Origin: Campylobacterota bacterium
GTDB taxonomy: Bacteria; Campylobacterota; Campylobacteria; Campylobacterales; Sulfurovaceae
Assembly (NCBI GenBank): GCA_013153825.1
Contig: JAADDP010000151.1
Span: 1-12,427 of the forward strand
DNA: 12,427 bases
Reading direction: 5' to 3'
The position numbers and the translations under genes are program-made. Within the stretch, counting starts at the first letter, position 1, and the number at the start of each line of letters is the position of its first letter. Of the stretch, positions 1 through 7,296 are shown piece after piece. Below the pieces are notes generated by a model. That model worked only from the letters and a program-made list of their open reading frames with translations. It was not told the DNA's origin and did no database searches.

Positions 1-1
1 A

Positions 2-325
2 ATAGATATTGATTTTAGAAGAGTTGCCTTTTCCAAAGCCCACCCTTTTAAAGTCTATATCAACTCCAATATATCCAACAATTTTTATAAGAAAATTGAC
101 TTAAGTATTGTTCCTGTAATTGGAGTTGATATAGACTTTAAAAGGGTGGGCTTTGGAAAAGGCTTTTATGATAGATTTTTTGAGCTAAATCGAGATAAAA
201 TAGATGAGGTCTTATTTATAAATAGAGTAGGGTGTATATCTATGGAAAAGATAACAGACTGCTACGATGTAGAGGGGGATTTATATGTTACGCCGAATGG
301 AATTTTAATGAATAAAATTAAATAG
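2..325 (+). CDS. 5-formyltetrahydrofolate cyclo-ligase, C-terminal part (5'-truncated by window start)
   Basis: Open frame from base 2 to the TAG at 323-325, 107 residues; the start lies outside the window. The cyclo-ligase family converts 5-formyl-THF to 5,10-methenyl-THF with ATP in cytoplasmic one-carbon metabolism. The sequence shows the family core: a KKIDLSIVPVIGVD strand (about residues 31-44), then the glycine-rich nucleotide/folate loop GFGKGFYDRFF (about 49-59), then ITDCYDVEGD near the C-terminus. The wording of the core and the position just ahead of RNase Y match the arrangement I recall in Campylobacterota. Oddity: residues about 9-23 are encoded by the left arm of a perfect 45-bp inverted repeat whose right arm encodes the catalytic loop. 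A GI-x-EP-like motif expected just before NNFYKKID reads YINSN instead. The N-terminal part of this reading may therefore be artefactual or rearranged, while the sequence from about base 71 onward looks genuine. Confidence 0.85.
   Translation: MDIDFRRVAFSKAHPFKVYINSNISNNFYKKIDLSIVPVIGVDIDFKRVGFGKGFYDRFFELNRDKIDEVLFINRVGCISMEKITDCYDVEGDLYVTPNGILMNKIK
26..163. repeat. Perfect 45-bp inverted repeat with 48-bp spacer inside the cyclo-ligase gene
   Basis: Bases 26-70 are the exact reverse complement of 119-163 (45 of 45 positions). The spacer is 71-118. The match stops abruptly at both ends: base 25 against 164 and base 71 against 118 do not pair. The right arm encodes the conserved cyclo-ligase loop in sense. 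The left arm is that same DNA inverted, and it happens to keep the frame open. The length far exceeds chance. Possible causes are an inverted chimera from whole-genome amplification or assembly near a contig end, or a real template-switch event in the gene. It is not terminator-like: the arms are long, internal to the gene and lack a U-tract. Confidence 0.97.
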
Positions 326-353
326 ATATTTTAATGGATTTAGGCTCCATAAG

Positions 354-358
354 AGGAG
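354..358 (+). promoter_or_regulatory. Ribosome binding site that decides the RNase Y start
   Basis: AGGAG at 354-358 lies in a purine-rich run (351-363) five bases before the ATG at 364. The alternative in-frame ATG at 334 has only AT-rich sequence before it and would put ten polar residues ahead of the membrane anchor, so 364 is preferred. Confidence 0.8.
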
Positions 359-363
359 AGAGG

Positions 364-1887
364 ATGTTGGAAGGTATTGTTTTTTCGTTCGTAAGTATGG
401 CTTTTGGCTCTTTTGCTGGATTTATGATTGCTAGGAGAGATGCAAAGGGACAGTTCAAACACCATGAGGCTGAAGCGAAAGCGAAAGCAAATGCGATAGT
501 CTATGAGGCTGAAAAGATTCTTCAAGAGGCTAAAATCTCTATTAAAGAGAAGGAGGTGGAGCTGGAGAAGAAGATGCAGAAGAAGATTTTAGGCATAGAG
601 AAGCAGAAGACTGAACTGATGCTTGAGACCGAGGCAATCAGAGAGAAGAAGAGAGAGCTATCCCACATGATTAAAAATCTAAATAGGAAAGAGCAGTATT
701 TAGATAAATTGGAGGAGAAGAAGAGGCTACAGATATCCAAAAGTATATCAATACTAGAAAATGTTGCGGGGATGACAAATGAGGAGGTTAAGAAGAGTCT
801 ATTCAATCAGGTGGAGGAGCAGTGCCAACTTGAGATGGCTCAGATAATTAGGCGATATGAGAAACAGGCTCGTCACGATGCTAAAAGGAGAGCAGACTAC
901 ATAATCTCTCAAGCTGTTACACGGTATGCAGGTGAGTTTGCAGGGGAGAGGTTGATAAATATTGTAAATCTTCCTAGTGATGATCATAAAGGTAGAATTA
1001 TAGGTAAGGATGGGAGAAATATAAAGAGTCTGGAGCATCTATTAGGGGTTGATATAATAATAGATGAGAATCCTGGAGTTATCATAGTTAGCAACTTTAA
1101 TCTATATAGGAGGGCTATAGCCACCAAGACTATAGAGATTCTAGTTAAAGATGGAAGAATCCACCCGGGAAGAATAGAGGAGGTCTATGAGAAGGTTCAG
1201 AAGGAGTTTGAGCAGAAGATACTGGAGGAGGGTGAGAATATCGTAGTTGAACTTGGACTCCTCCCTATGTCTGAAGAGCTTATGAGACTTATAGGGAGAA
1301 TGAAATATAGAGCAAGTTATGGGCAGAATGCTCTAGCACACACAATTGAGGTTGCAAAGTTGGCATCGATTATGGCTGCAGAGATGGATGGTGACCCTAA
1401 GTTGGCTTTAAGAGCAGGTCTTCTACACGATATAGGAAAAGCTCTAACACAGGAGGTTGGGGGAAACCATGTTGATTTAGGTGTTGAGGTGTGTAAGAGA
1501 CACAATGAACACCCGACAGTTATAAACGCCATATATGCACACCACGGCTATAGAGACCCAGATAGTATTGAGAGTGCAGCAGTATGTGCAGCAGATACAA
1601 TCAGTGCATCTAGACCTGGAGCTAGAAGAGAGGTTCTTGAGAGCTTTGTAAATAGGGTTAAAGATATAGAGGATATAGCTAGAGAGAATATTGGTGTAAA
1701 AGAGGCATATGCAATCAATGCAGGTAGGGAGATAAGGGTCTTTGTCGATGCCTTTAAGATAAGCGATGAGGAGATGAGTGTCCTATCTAGAGATATTGCC
1801 AAAGAGATTGAGAATAGGGTAAAATATCCAGGGGAGATAAAGGTTACAATTATCCGAGAGAAGAGAGAGATTAGCTACGCAAAATAG
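364..1887 (+). CDS. rny: Ribonuclease Y
   Basis: Membrane-anchored endoribonuclease that starts mRNA decay, 507 residues from the ATG at 364 (an upstream in-frame ATG at 334 lacks a ribosome site). Visible in order: a single N-terminal membrane segment (about 3-22) followed by ARR; a long charged coiled coil rich in Lys, Glu and Ala (about 25-190); a KH RNA-binding domain (about 204-265) with the GKDG loop at 214-217; and an HD hydrolase domain with HTIE at 326-329, the metal-binding pair in LLHDIGK (H355, D356) and a further conserved stretch ending YAHHG. The length is close to the usual 515-520. It follows the cyclo-ligase by 38 bases and precedes the cyclophilin by 16, so co-transcription is likely. 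The catalytic motifs are intact and it is likely active. Confidence 0.97.
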   Translation: MLEGIVFSFVSMAFGSFAGFMIARRDAKGQFKHHEAEAKAKANAIVYEAEKILQEAKISIKEKEVELEKKMQKKILGIEKQKTELMLETEAIREKKRELSHMIKNLNRKEQYLDKLEEKKRLQISKSISILENVAGMTNEEVKKSLFNQVEEQCQLEMAQIIRRYEKQARHDAKRRADYIISQAVTRYAGEFAGERLINIVNLPSDDHKGRIIGKDGRNIKSLEHLLGVDIIIDENPGVIIVSNFNLYRRAIATKTIEILVKDGRIHPGRIEEVYEKVQKEFEQKILEEGENIVVELGLLPMSEELMRLIGRMKYRASYGQNALAHTIEVAKLASIMAAEMDGDPKLALRAGLLHDIGKALTQEVGGNHVDLGVEVCKRHNEHPTVINAIYAHHGYRDPDSIESAAVCAADTISASRPGARREVLESFVNRVKDIEDIARENIGVKEAYAINAGREIRVFVDAFKISDEEMSVLSRDIAKEIENRVKYPGEIKVTIIREKREISYAK

Positions 1888-1903
1888 TTTAAGGAGCAGA
1901 TTT

Positions 1904-2434
1904 ATGAGATTTCTAAGAAATATACTACTTAGCCTAATTTTAGGCTTTAGTGGTTTTGCATATGGTGAAGATATTGTGGTTCTCCATACAAACCAAGGGG
2001 ATATAGAGCTTAAGATGTACCCTAAGGTTGCACCACTGGCTGTTGAGAACTTCACAACACATGTAAAGAGTGGATACTATAATGGTGTTATATTCCATAG
2101 AGTTATAAAGGGTTTTATGATACAGGGGGGAGACCCAACGGGAACAGGAAGAGGTGGAGAGTCCATATGGCATAAAGATTTTGTAAATGAGTATGGGAAA
2201 AATATTGTTTTTGATAGACCATTTCTACTCGCAATGGCAAATAGGGGTCCAAATACAAATGGTAGTCAATTTTTTATCACAACGGCACCAACACCTTGGC
2301 TAAATGGTGGATATACAATCTTTGGAGAGGTTATAGCTGGGAAAAGTGTAGTAAAGAAGATAGAGGGTGTTAAGACCTCAGAAGGTGATAGACCGGTGGT
2401 TGAACAGAAGATTATAAAGGCATATATCAAGTAG
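1904..2434 (+). CDS. Exported cyclophilin-type peptidyl-prolyl cis-trans isomerase
   Basis: Catalyses cis-trans isomerisation of X-Pro bonds to help proteins fold, here probably in the periplasm. The 176 residues begin with a Sec signal peptide (RFLRN, hydrophobic core about 7-18, probable cleavage after AYG near residue 21). The mature part is one cyclophilin domain: FHRVIKGFMIQGGDPTGTG (64-82) with catalytic Arg66, Phe71 and Gln74; MANRGPNTNGSQFFI (111-125); and WLNGGYTIFGEV (132-143) carrying the Trp typical of cyclosporin-sensitive types. The usual His in WLxGKH is Tyr here. AAGGAG at 1891-1896 lies seven bases before the ATG. It ends three bases from the stop of the convergent gene at 2438, with no hairpin terminator visible between them. 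It would be labelled PpiA/PpiB-like, but single-domain cyclophilins cannot be named more exactly from this. Confidence 0.95.
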   Translation: MRFLRNILLSLILGFSGFAYGEDIVVLHTNQGDIELKMYPKVAPLAVENFTTHVKSGYYNGVIFHRVIKGFMIQGGDPTGTGRGGESIWHKDFVNEYGKNIVFDRPFLLAMANRGPNTNGSQFFITTAPTPWLNGGYTIFGEVIAGKSVVKKIEGVKTSEGDRPVVEQKIIKAYIK

Positions 2435-2437
2435 TAA

Positions 2438-2845
2438 TCATCTCCAACCAACCGATAGGAAGAAGTAGCCACTCCCCCTATACATAGTGGTATTTATGTA
2501 GTAGACACCCGTCTGCTTAGGTCGAAAGTGGATAGCATAGATAGAACCAATTGTGTAGTCCTCCTTAACTATCCTCCACTCCCTATCATATATCTGAACA
2601 TCCAAATCTTTGACTGAACTCTCACCATACCCCAATATCGCATAACTATTTCCTCTATATAACATTACTCTAAATGTCTTATCTTCTGAGGTTCTAAGTT
2701 TAGCACCTCTAGTTGATACAATTTTATATCCACCTCTTCTCATCTGCATCTCTGCCTTTCTTGCAAACTTCCTAGCCTCCATCAAGTCTGCTCTTAATGA
2801 GAGACTTAAGATAGCTACTATAGATAGAATAGTTCTAACACTCAT
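2438..2845 (-). CDS. Small exported protein of unknown function, beta-rich
   Basis: I do not recognise this 135-residue protein. It has a signal peptide (MSVRTILSIVAILSLSLRA, cleavage probably near residue 19). A short charged helix follows (about 21-37, many Lys/Arg/Glu and Met), then a domain of alternating beta-like segments (about 40-133) with GNSYAILGYGE, a DLDVQIYD strand and HFRPKQTGVYYINTT. The pattern 'Y-x-I-x-G-x-G ... DLDxxIYD ... PxxTGxYxI' resembles pre-peptidase C-terminal (PPC-like) jelly-roll domains, but this is a shape resemblance only. There are no Cys residues. Its ATG overlaps the TGA of the upstream gene (ATGA, 2842-2845), implying translational coupling, with AGGAG twelve bases upstream. 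It is the last gene of the minus-strand operon, so it is likely an envelope accessory of the FHA-ABC exporter. Confidence 0.85.
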   Translation of the reverse strand: MSVRTILSIVAILSLSLRADLMEARKFARKAEMQMRRGGYKIVSTRGAKLRTSEDKTFRVMLYRGNSYAILGYGESSVKDLDVQIYDREWRIVKEDYTIGSIYAIHFRPKQTGVYYINTTMYRGSGYFFLSVGWR

Positions 2846-3657
2846 ATTACACCACTACTCCTAAAAATTTTAGATAATCTATCAACACTCTCCTTCGAGA
2901 GGCTATAACCTCTCCCATCATCGATTACAGATAGTATCTGCTCAAGTAGATTTACCAGATTACCATATCTATTAAAGCTCTTTAATCTCTCAGAAGATTT
3001 CAACTCTTTTAGCAGATAGGCTATAAGCTGTCTCTGTATAAGTATTGAACTATCACTCTCCCTATAGTTTAGACTCATAGCCTCAACAGTTAACCTATAC
3101 CCCTCTAGCCAACCACCCAAATCGTTCAATAGGGCTAAATCATCTCTCTTTAACTCTATAAAGTCTCTATTTATATCCTCTTTTAGCGAACCTATCCTTC
3201 TCAATATGGCATCCCACTTACCACTATCTATGAACTTCTTTAGCATCTGAAGTTTTAACCTTCGACTACTACTATTTATACTCTTACCCTCTATTATAAT
3301 TCTATTTAATAGATAATTTATATCTCCCGATAGGGATTTTAGAGTCCCCCTATCTCTATTAATTGCTAAAAATAGTAGGTCTGCCCCCTCAATACCTAGT
3401 AGAAGAGCCTTATCCTCTAGAGTCCTACCGACTCTATGTTTCAAATTAATATATTTTTTCCACTCCAAATCACCAAATATCACCTTAAGTGAGTTTGCCA
3501 ATGCTCCAGCAGATGGGATGATAAATTCGCTCTCCTCAACAATCCTACTCTTCTGCTCATCTGTAATCTGTCGCTTCTCTTTAACCAACCCATCTGCAAA
3601 GATGCAGTTTATGGATACCAAAAGTGATAATCCTCCAAATAGCAAAGCTCTTCTCAT
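2842..3657 (-). CDS. Exported, mostly helical protein of unknown function
   Basis: I do not recognise this 271-residue protein. It has an N-terminal signal peptide (MRRALLFGGLSLLVSINCIFADG, with probable cleavage after IFA; the Cys at 18 is preceded by Asn, so it is a poor lipobox). The rest has no membrane segment and no recognised motif. It is rich in Leu, Lys, Arg, Ser and Asp, in runs that look amphipathic-helical (for example about 95-160 and 205-265), suggesting a periplasmic helical bundle. The start has a good ribosome site (AGGAG, seven bases before ATG). Both ends overlap neighbours by 4 bases as ATGA: its ATG sits in the stop of the ABC exporter gene (3654-3657) and its stop overlaps the next start (2842-2845). 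This tight coupling argues for stoichiometric production with the exporter, perhaps as a periplasmic partner. Confidence 0.85.
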   Translation of the reverse strand: MRRALLFGGLSLLVSINCIFADGLVKEKRQITDEQKSRIVEESEFIIPSAGALANSLKVIFGDLEWKKYINLKHRVGRTLEDKALLLGIEGADLLFLAINRDRGTLKSLSGDINYLLNRIIIEGKSINSSSRRLKLQMLKKFIDSGKWDAILRRIGSLKEDINRDFIELKRDDLALLNDLGGWLEGYRLTVEAMSLNYRESDSSILIQRQLIAYLLKELKSSERLKSFNRYGNLVNLLEQILSVIDDGRGYSLSKESVDRLSKIFRSSGVI

Positions 3658-6023
3658 AACCTACTCCTATATTTCAATAGTAAGAATATTGAGAGTAACA
3701 CTAAAATTATATATATAGCCAACACCTGATATACAAATCTAGATGAGCTATTTCTATATATACCCTTTATGGGGTCTATATAGAGACTCTCAACACAGCG
3801 TCTACCCTCACACCCCTCAATAGTCAAATCTATATCCCCTCTATATATGGCATTATAGTCATACTCACATATATAGTCTGGATAGAGGGTCTCATTAAAA
3901 TCTTCACACCTCATCTTGATAGGCTCCCTTGAGCCAATTGGGTACCCATCGCCATAACTATCATACTCTCTTAGAAGCTCCTCCAGACCCCATCTAGTTG
4001 GCATCAACATAGATATCCTATATGCATCTATATATCCACTATCCGGCATACTCTTTATGGGTGTCATACCTCCAGAGAATATCACCATTGGAAGGAGAGT
4101 AGTTGGAACTAGAGCCAGAGCCTGTGCAGATGATTTAGATATCGCTGATATCAGAAGACCAACTACCAATCCAGATAGGGATATTAAAAATAGAATTAGT
4201 GTGGCTCTATATAGATTTAACTCGAGAGGAACATAGAGATTTACAAGATATATAAGTATTATAACCTGAATGAGTGAGAGTATACTCAATATCGATAGCT
4301 TTGAGAAGATGTAGGGGAGTACTCTAAGACCAAATAGCCTCTCTCTATTATATATGGCTCTCTCCGATACAATCTCCCTCACCGAATTTATAACCCCAAA
4401 CCAGATTGAGGCTATTATTAATACGGATAATAGGGTTGTTGGATTCTCCCTATATTGGGAGTAGCCACTACCACCATAAATCAATATTAGAAGTAGAGCC
4501 ACTATAGGTGATTGCAATATTAGGAATATCCCATTTAATCTATCTTTTAACTTTACTCTAAGATATCTCTCTCCCAAAATCTTGAACTCCTTAAGTGGGT
4601 TCACTCTACTATCTATACTATTGACTCTATCTATACCCCTATAATCTTCTCTCCCTTCACCCCTATCCTCTACGTACCTCTTATATATGGGGCTATCTCT
4701 ATAGAGTCTACTCCAGACTATACCCCTCTTCTCCCCTCTATCCAGACCTAAAAGTGTATTATCCGGCTCATCTATAAGCGAAGGGTCTCTGCTATCCCGA
4801 TTGAAGAACTCTATGGAGTCTGGGTAGTTTTTCCCAAAATATGCCATCTCTCCTCTACTTAGAACCAACAGTAGGTCTATCTTTTTGTAGTTGGATAGGC
4901 TCGGCTGGTGGATTGTCAATATGACACTCTTTCCAGAACCACTCAACCCCTTCAATATATCCATAACTATTTTTGCATCTACTGATGAGAGACCTGAAGT
5001 TGGCTCATCTAGAAATATAATCTCTGGGTCTGCCAACAGCTCTATGGCTATATTTACCCTCTTCCTCTCTCCACCACTAATACCCCTCCTCTCTGGTGAG
5101 CCTACAATCTTATCCTTAACACCATATATGCCTAGAGCCTTTAAAACTCTATTTATCTTCCTATCTATCTCAATATCACTTAGATTTTTAGAGAGTCTCA
5201 ACCTTGAGGAGTAGAATAGTGCCTCATATACCGTAAGTTCCGAATGGATGATATCATCTTGTGGTACATACCCTATAAGCTGTTTAAGGGTATCATAATT
5301 CTCTGATAGAGATTGTCCATTTATGAGAACATCACCCTCATCTGCTCTTACACTCCCATTCAGTATACTCAATAGGGTACTCTTTCCAGCTCCAGATAGA
5401 CCCATTATGGCTACAAGTTCACTCGGATATGTTGTAAACTCTATACTCTTAACTACACTTCTAGACTCTCCACTACTATCTATAGATAGTGATATATTTA
5501 TACAATCTAACCGAACCCCACTATCTGTGGATATTAGACTTAATTTTGAATTGGCATTAAATCGGAAGCTATAGAGGGCAAATATAATCTCATCTCCATC
5601 ACATATCTCAACCTCTCCAGATATCTGTTTACGGTTTAGATATATCTCACCATTAGGCTCTAACTCAGATAGGTAGTATCTACCACTCCTACCCCTTATC
5701 TCTGCATGGTGCCAAGATATATTATCACTCTCAATTGTCACATCTGCCTCTGGGTCTCTTCCAATTAGGAGTCTACTCCATATCAGCTCAAATACTCTAT
5801 CGCTATCTAGCCTATAGTCACCGAGATATATTGTATCTCCTTGTCTAAGTTTTTCCCTCTGGATAGGCTCTCTAATCCCATTTATGTATGTTCCATTTGT
5901 AGAGTTGTTATCGATGATATACCAATCTCCACCTTTACGCTCAATATATAGATGTTTAGATGATACGGTATCTACATCTATAGTTAAATCGCACTCAGCA
6001 TCTCTACCAATAATATACCTCAT
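3654..6023 (-). CDS. Two-FHA ABCG-type exporter: FHA-FHA-ATPase-ABC2 membrane domain (Rv1747-like)
   Basis: A 789-residue half-transporter. Two N-terminal FHA domains (phosphothreonine binding): FHA-1 about 1-80 with GRD at 6-8, SxxH at 21-24 and STNGT; FHA-2 about 85-155 with GRD, S-W-H-H-A and NGE. An ABC ATPase follows (about 170-400): Walker A GLSGAGKST near 208-216, Q-loop YVPQDD, signature ISGGERKR near 315, Walker B EIIFLDEPTSGL, H-loop TIHQPS; the order and wording are of the ABCG/White class. The C-terminal ABC2 membrane domain has about six membrane segments (roughly 502-517, 530-545, 574-595, 606-626, 638-652, 763-784). A loop of about 110 residues before the last helix holds four Cys. 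ATG at 6023 is chosen over an in-frame TTG at 6026 because GGGGG (6030-6034) lies six bases before it and overlaps the metacaspase stop. Architecture as in M. tuberculosis Rv1747; the substrate is unknown. Confidence 0.95.
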   Translation of the reverse strand: MRYIIGRDAECDLTIDVDTVSSKHLYIERKGGDWYIIDNNSTNGTYINGIREPIQREKLRQGDTIYLGDYRLDSDRVFELIWSRLLIGRDPEADVTIESDNISWHHAEIRGRSGRYYLSELEPNGEIYLNRKQISGEVEICDGDEIIFALYSFRFNANSKLSLISTDSGVRLDCINISLSIDSSGESRSVVKSIEFTTYPSELVAIMGLSGAGKSTLLSILNGSVRADEGDVLINGQSLSENYDTLKQLIGYVPQDDIIHSELTVYEALFYSSRLRLSKNLSDIEIDRKINRVLKALGIYGVKDKIVGSPERRGISGGERKRVNIAIELLADPEIIFLDEPTSGLSSVDAKIVMDILKGLSGSGKSVILTIHQPSLSNYKKIDLLLVLSRGEMAYFGKNYPDSIEFFNRDSRDPSLIDEPDNTLLGLDRGEKRGIVWSRLYRDSPIYKRYVEDRGEGREDYRGIDRVNSIDSRVNPLKEFKILGERYLRVKLKDRLNGIFLILQSPIVALLLILIYGGSGYSQYRENPTTLLSVLIIASIWFGVINSVREIVSERAIYNRERLFGLRVLPYIFSKLSILSILSLIQVIILIYLVNLYVPLELNLYRATLILFLISLSGLVVGLLISAISKSSAQALALVPTTLLPMVIFSGGMTPIKSMPDSGYIDAYRISMLMPTRWGLEELLREYDSYGDGYPIGSREPIKMRCEDFNETLYPDYICEYDYNAIYRGDIDLTIEGCEGRRCVESLYIDPIKGIYRNSSSRFVYQVLAIYIILVLLSIFLLLKYRSRL

Positions 6024-6029
6024 CAACTA

Positions 6030-6034
6030 CCCCC
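6030..6034 (-). promoter_or_regulatory. G-run ribosome binding site of the FHA-ABC exporter
   Basis: On the minus strand AGGGGG ends six bases before the ATG at 6023. Its last G is also the G of the metacaspase TAG stop (6034-6036), so a ribosome ending on the upstream gene uncovers or reuses this site. It favours ATG 6023 over TTG 6026. Confidence 0.6.
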
Positions 6035-7296
6035 TAACGCTTAACACAGAGGGTGTACCCCTCTTCACTCTTCAAGTAGTTATCATATGTTCCAAATAGA
6101 AAGTTTATACCGAAAACTTTAGAGTGGTCATACTCCGGCTCACTCTTTGTCCAGTAGTGGGTGAAGCTATTTGAGACATTGAAGTATCTAGTATCTATAG
6201 CTGGAAAACTCTCTCTACCAGTATCACTTAGATATTGTAACTCTCTCTTTGTTGGCAAATCCCAACCACTATACCCATCTAGAAGAAGCTCTCTACAGTA
6301 GCTCAATGCTCTATCCATGCTCATAGTCTCACTACTCCCCCTAGTCCATATTAGACCTGTAAGGTTATCCTTCACACTATTTGGACTATTGAAGCTGTAA
6401 CTCCTCTCTCCATTATATATTCGCTTACTCCACCTCTCCTCATATATATCTGCTCCACCTCTACCCTCTATAGGCTTGATGGTAGCAATCTTATCAGCCT
6501 CACCCCCCTTAGAGGCTCTACTACTATTAGAGTGAGGGGGTGTAAAGTAGAAATCACCTCTAATTGTCTGGTCATATATAGCAGGAAACTGCCTATTTGA
6601 AGATGCCTCATATACCTCCTCTCTAGTTCTCCTAAATACCTGCTGAATATCTAGAGGTCTCTTTATATTCTCAATTAGATACTTTGTAAATAGCCCATTC
6701 TCTCCAACTCTCCCATCACTAGCAACTCCACCAGCTCCAGTGGAGTATGCTACAAAGAGTCCTATGGGTGGCTCTATCTTCGCTAAACCTCCAACACCTA
6801 TAGCTCTGCTAAATGGGTCATTTCTACAGGCATCTAAAATTACAATATTAAATCTACTATTGAGGGCATCTAACCTCTTCAAAATCTGATTTAGAGCTAT
6901 AGCCTCAAACTCCGTATCTGACTTCTCCTTAATATCTGCACCGATTGGTATTATATAGTTCTCCCCATCAACCTCAAGCCCATGTCCAGAGAAATATATG
7001 AGTCCAACTCCCCCCTTACCAATACTCTCATAGAGTCTCTCTAAAAGCCTCTTCATCTCTCTCTTATCAATATTTTCACCATATATAACCTTAAAGCCTC
7101 TGCTCTTCAGCACATCTCTCATATCTCTAGCATCTCTAATTGGATTTGTCAACTTTGGTAAAGCTCCACTATAGAGACTATTACCGATAACTAGAGCTAC
7201 CCTAGACTCACCATCTACATCTTTAACTCTGACAGATGAGCTTACGCTATCTGTAAAGTATATTACAATCGATATCAATAAGAGTAGATATCTCAC
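6034..7296 (-). CDS. Exported metacaspase (C14 caspase-like protease) with C-terminal DUF1566/Lcl-type domain
   Basis: A 420-residue protein beginning with GTG (7294-7296), five bases after a GGGGGG ribosome site. An N-terminal hydrophobic segment (about 3-14) looks like a Sec signal peptide or anchor, so the protein probably acts outside the cytoplasm. The caspase domain (about 31-215) has RVALVIGNSLY, the catalytic His in YFSGHG (H105), the catalytic Cys in LDACRND (C157), and YSTGAGGVASDG followed by GLFTKYL, all family-typical; the dyad is intact. A low-complexity linker (about 254-285) leads to a DUF1566-like domain (about 305-420) with NLTGLIWTR, AxxYC and GYSGWDLPTKREL, a fold related to the C-terminal domain of Legionella Lcl. 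The latter family binds surface ligands; a similar role here is inference. It is the first gene of the minus-strand operon, ten bases ahead of the FHA-ABC exporter. The protease substrate is unknown; metacaspases usually cut after Arg or Lys. Confidence 0.92.
   Translation of the reverse strand: MRYLLLLISIVIYFTDSVSSSVRVKDVDGESRVALVIGNSLYSGALPKLTNPIRDARDMRDVLKSRGFKVIYGENIDKREMKRLLERLYESIGKGGVGLIYFSGHGLEVDGENYIIPIGADIKEKSDTEFEAIALNQILKRLDALNSRFNIVILDACRNDPFSRAIGVGGLAKIEPPIGLFVAYSTGAGGVASDGRVGENGLFTKYLIENIKRPLDIQQVFRRTREEVYEASSNRQFPAIYDQTIRGDFYFTPPHSNSSRASKGGEADKIATIKPIEGRGGADIYEERWSKRIYNGERSYSFNSPNSVKDNLTGLIWTRGSSETMSMDRALSYCRELLLDGYSGWDLPTKRELQYLSDTGRESFPAIDTRYFNVSNSFTHYWTKSEPEYDHSKVFGINFLFGTYDNYLKSEEGYTLCVKR

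Noticed and set aside
26..163. Inverted repeat as a transcription terminator, CRISPR unit or IS end
   Set aside because: Arms are 45 bp, lie inside a coding frame, have no U-tract, are not repeated elsewhere in the window and have no transposase or target duplication.
334..363. Upstream ATG at 334 as the RNase Y start
   Set aside because: No ribosome site; the added residues are polar and would precede the membrane anchor. ATG 364 has a strong site.
2435..2437. Bidirectional terminator between the convergent cyclophilin and unknown gene
   Set aside because: Only three bases separate the stops and no GC-rich hairpin is visible within either gene end.
4891..5574. Plus-strand open frames opposite the exporter ATPase domain (4891-5214, 5323-5574)
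   Set aside because: They lie wholly antisense to conserved ABC motifs, have no ribosome site or recognisable domain, and their composition is the complement of the real gene.
6034..7296. Caspase-type anti-phage abortive-infection effector
   Set aside because: The signal peptide and DUF1566-like domain place it outside the cytoplasm, and no defence partner (sensor, gasdermin, nucleotide cyclase) is nearby.
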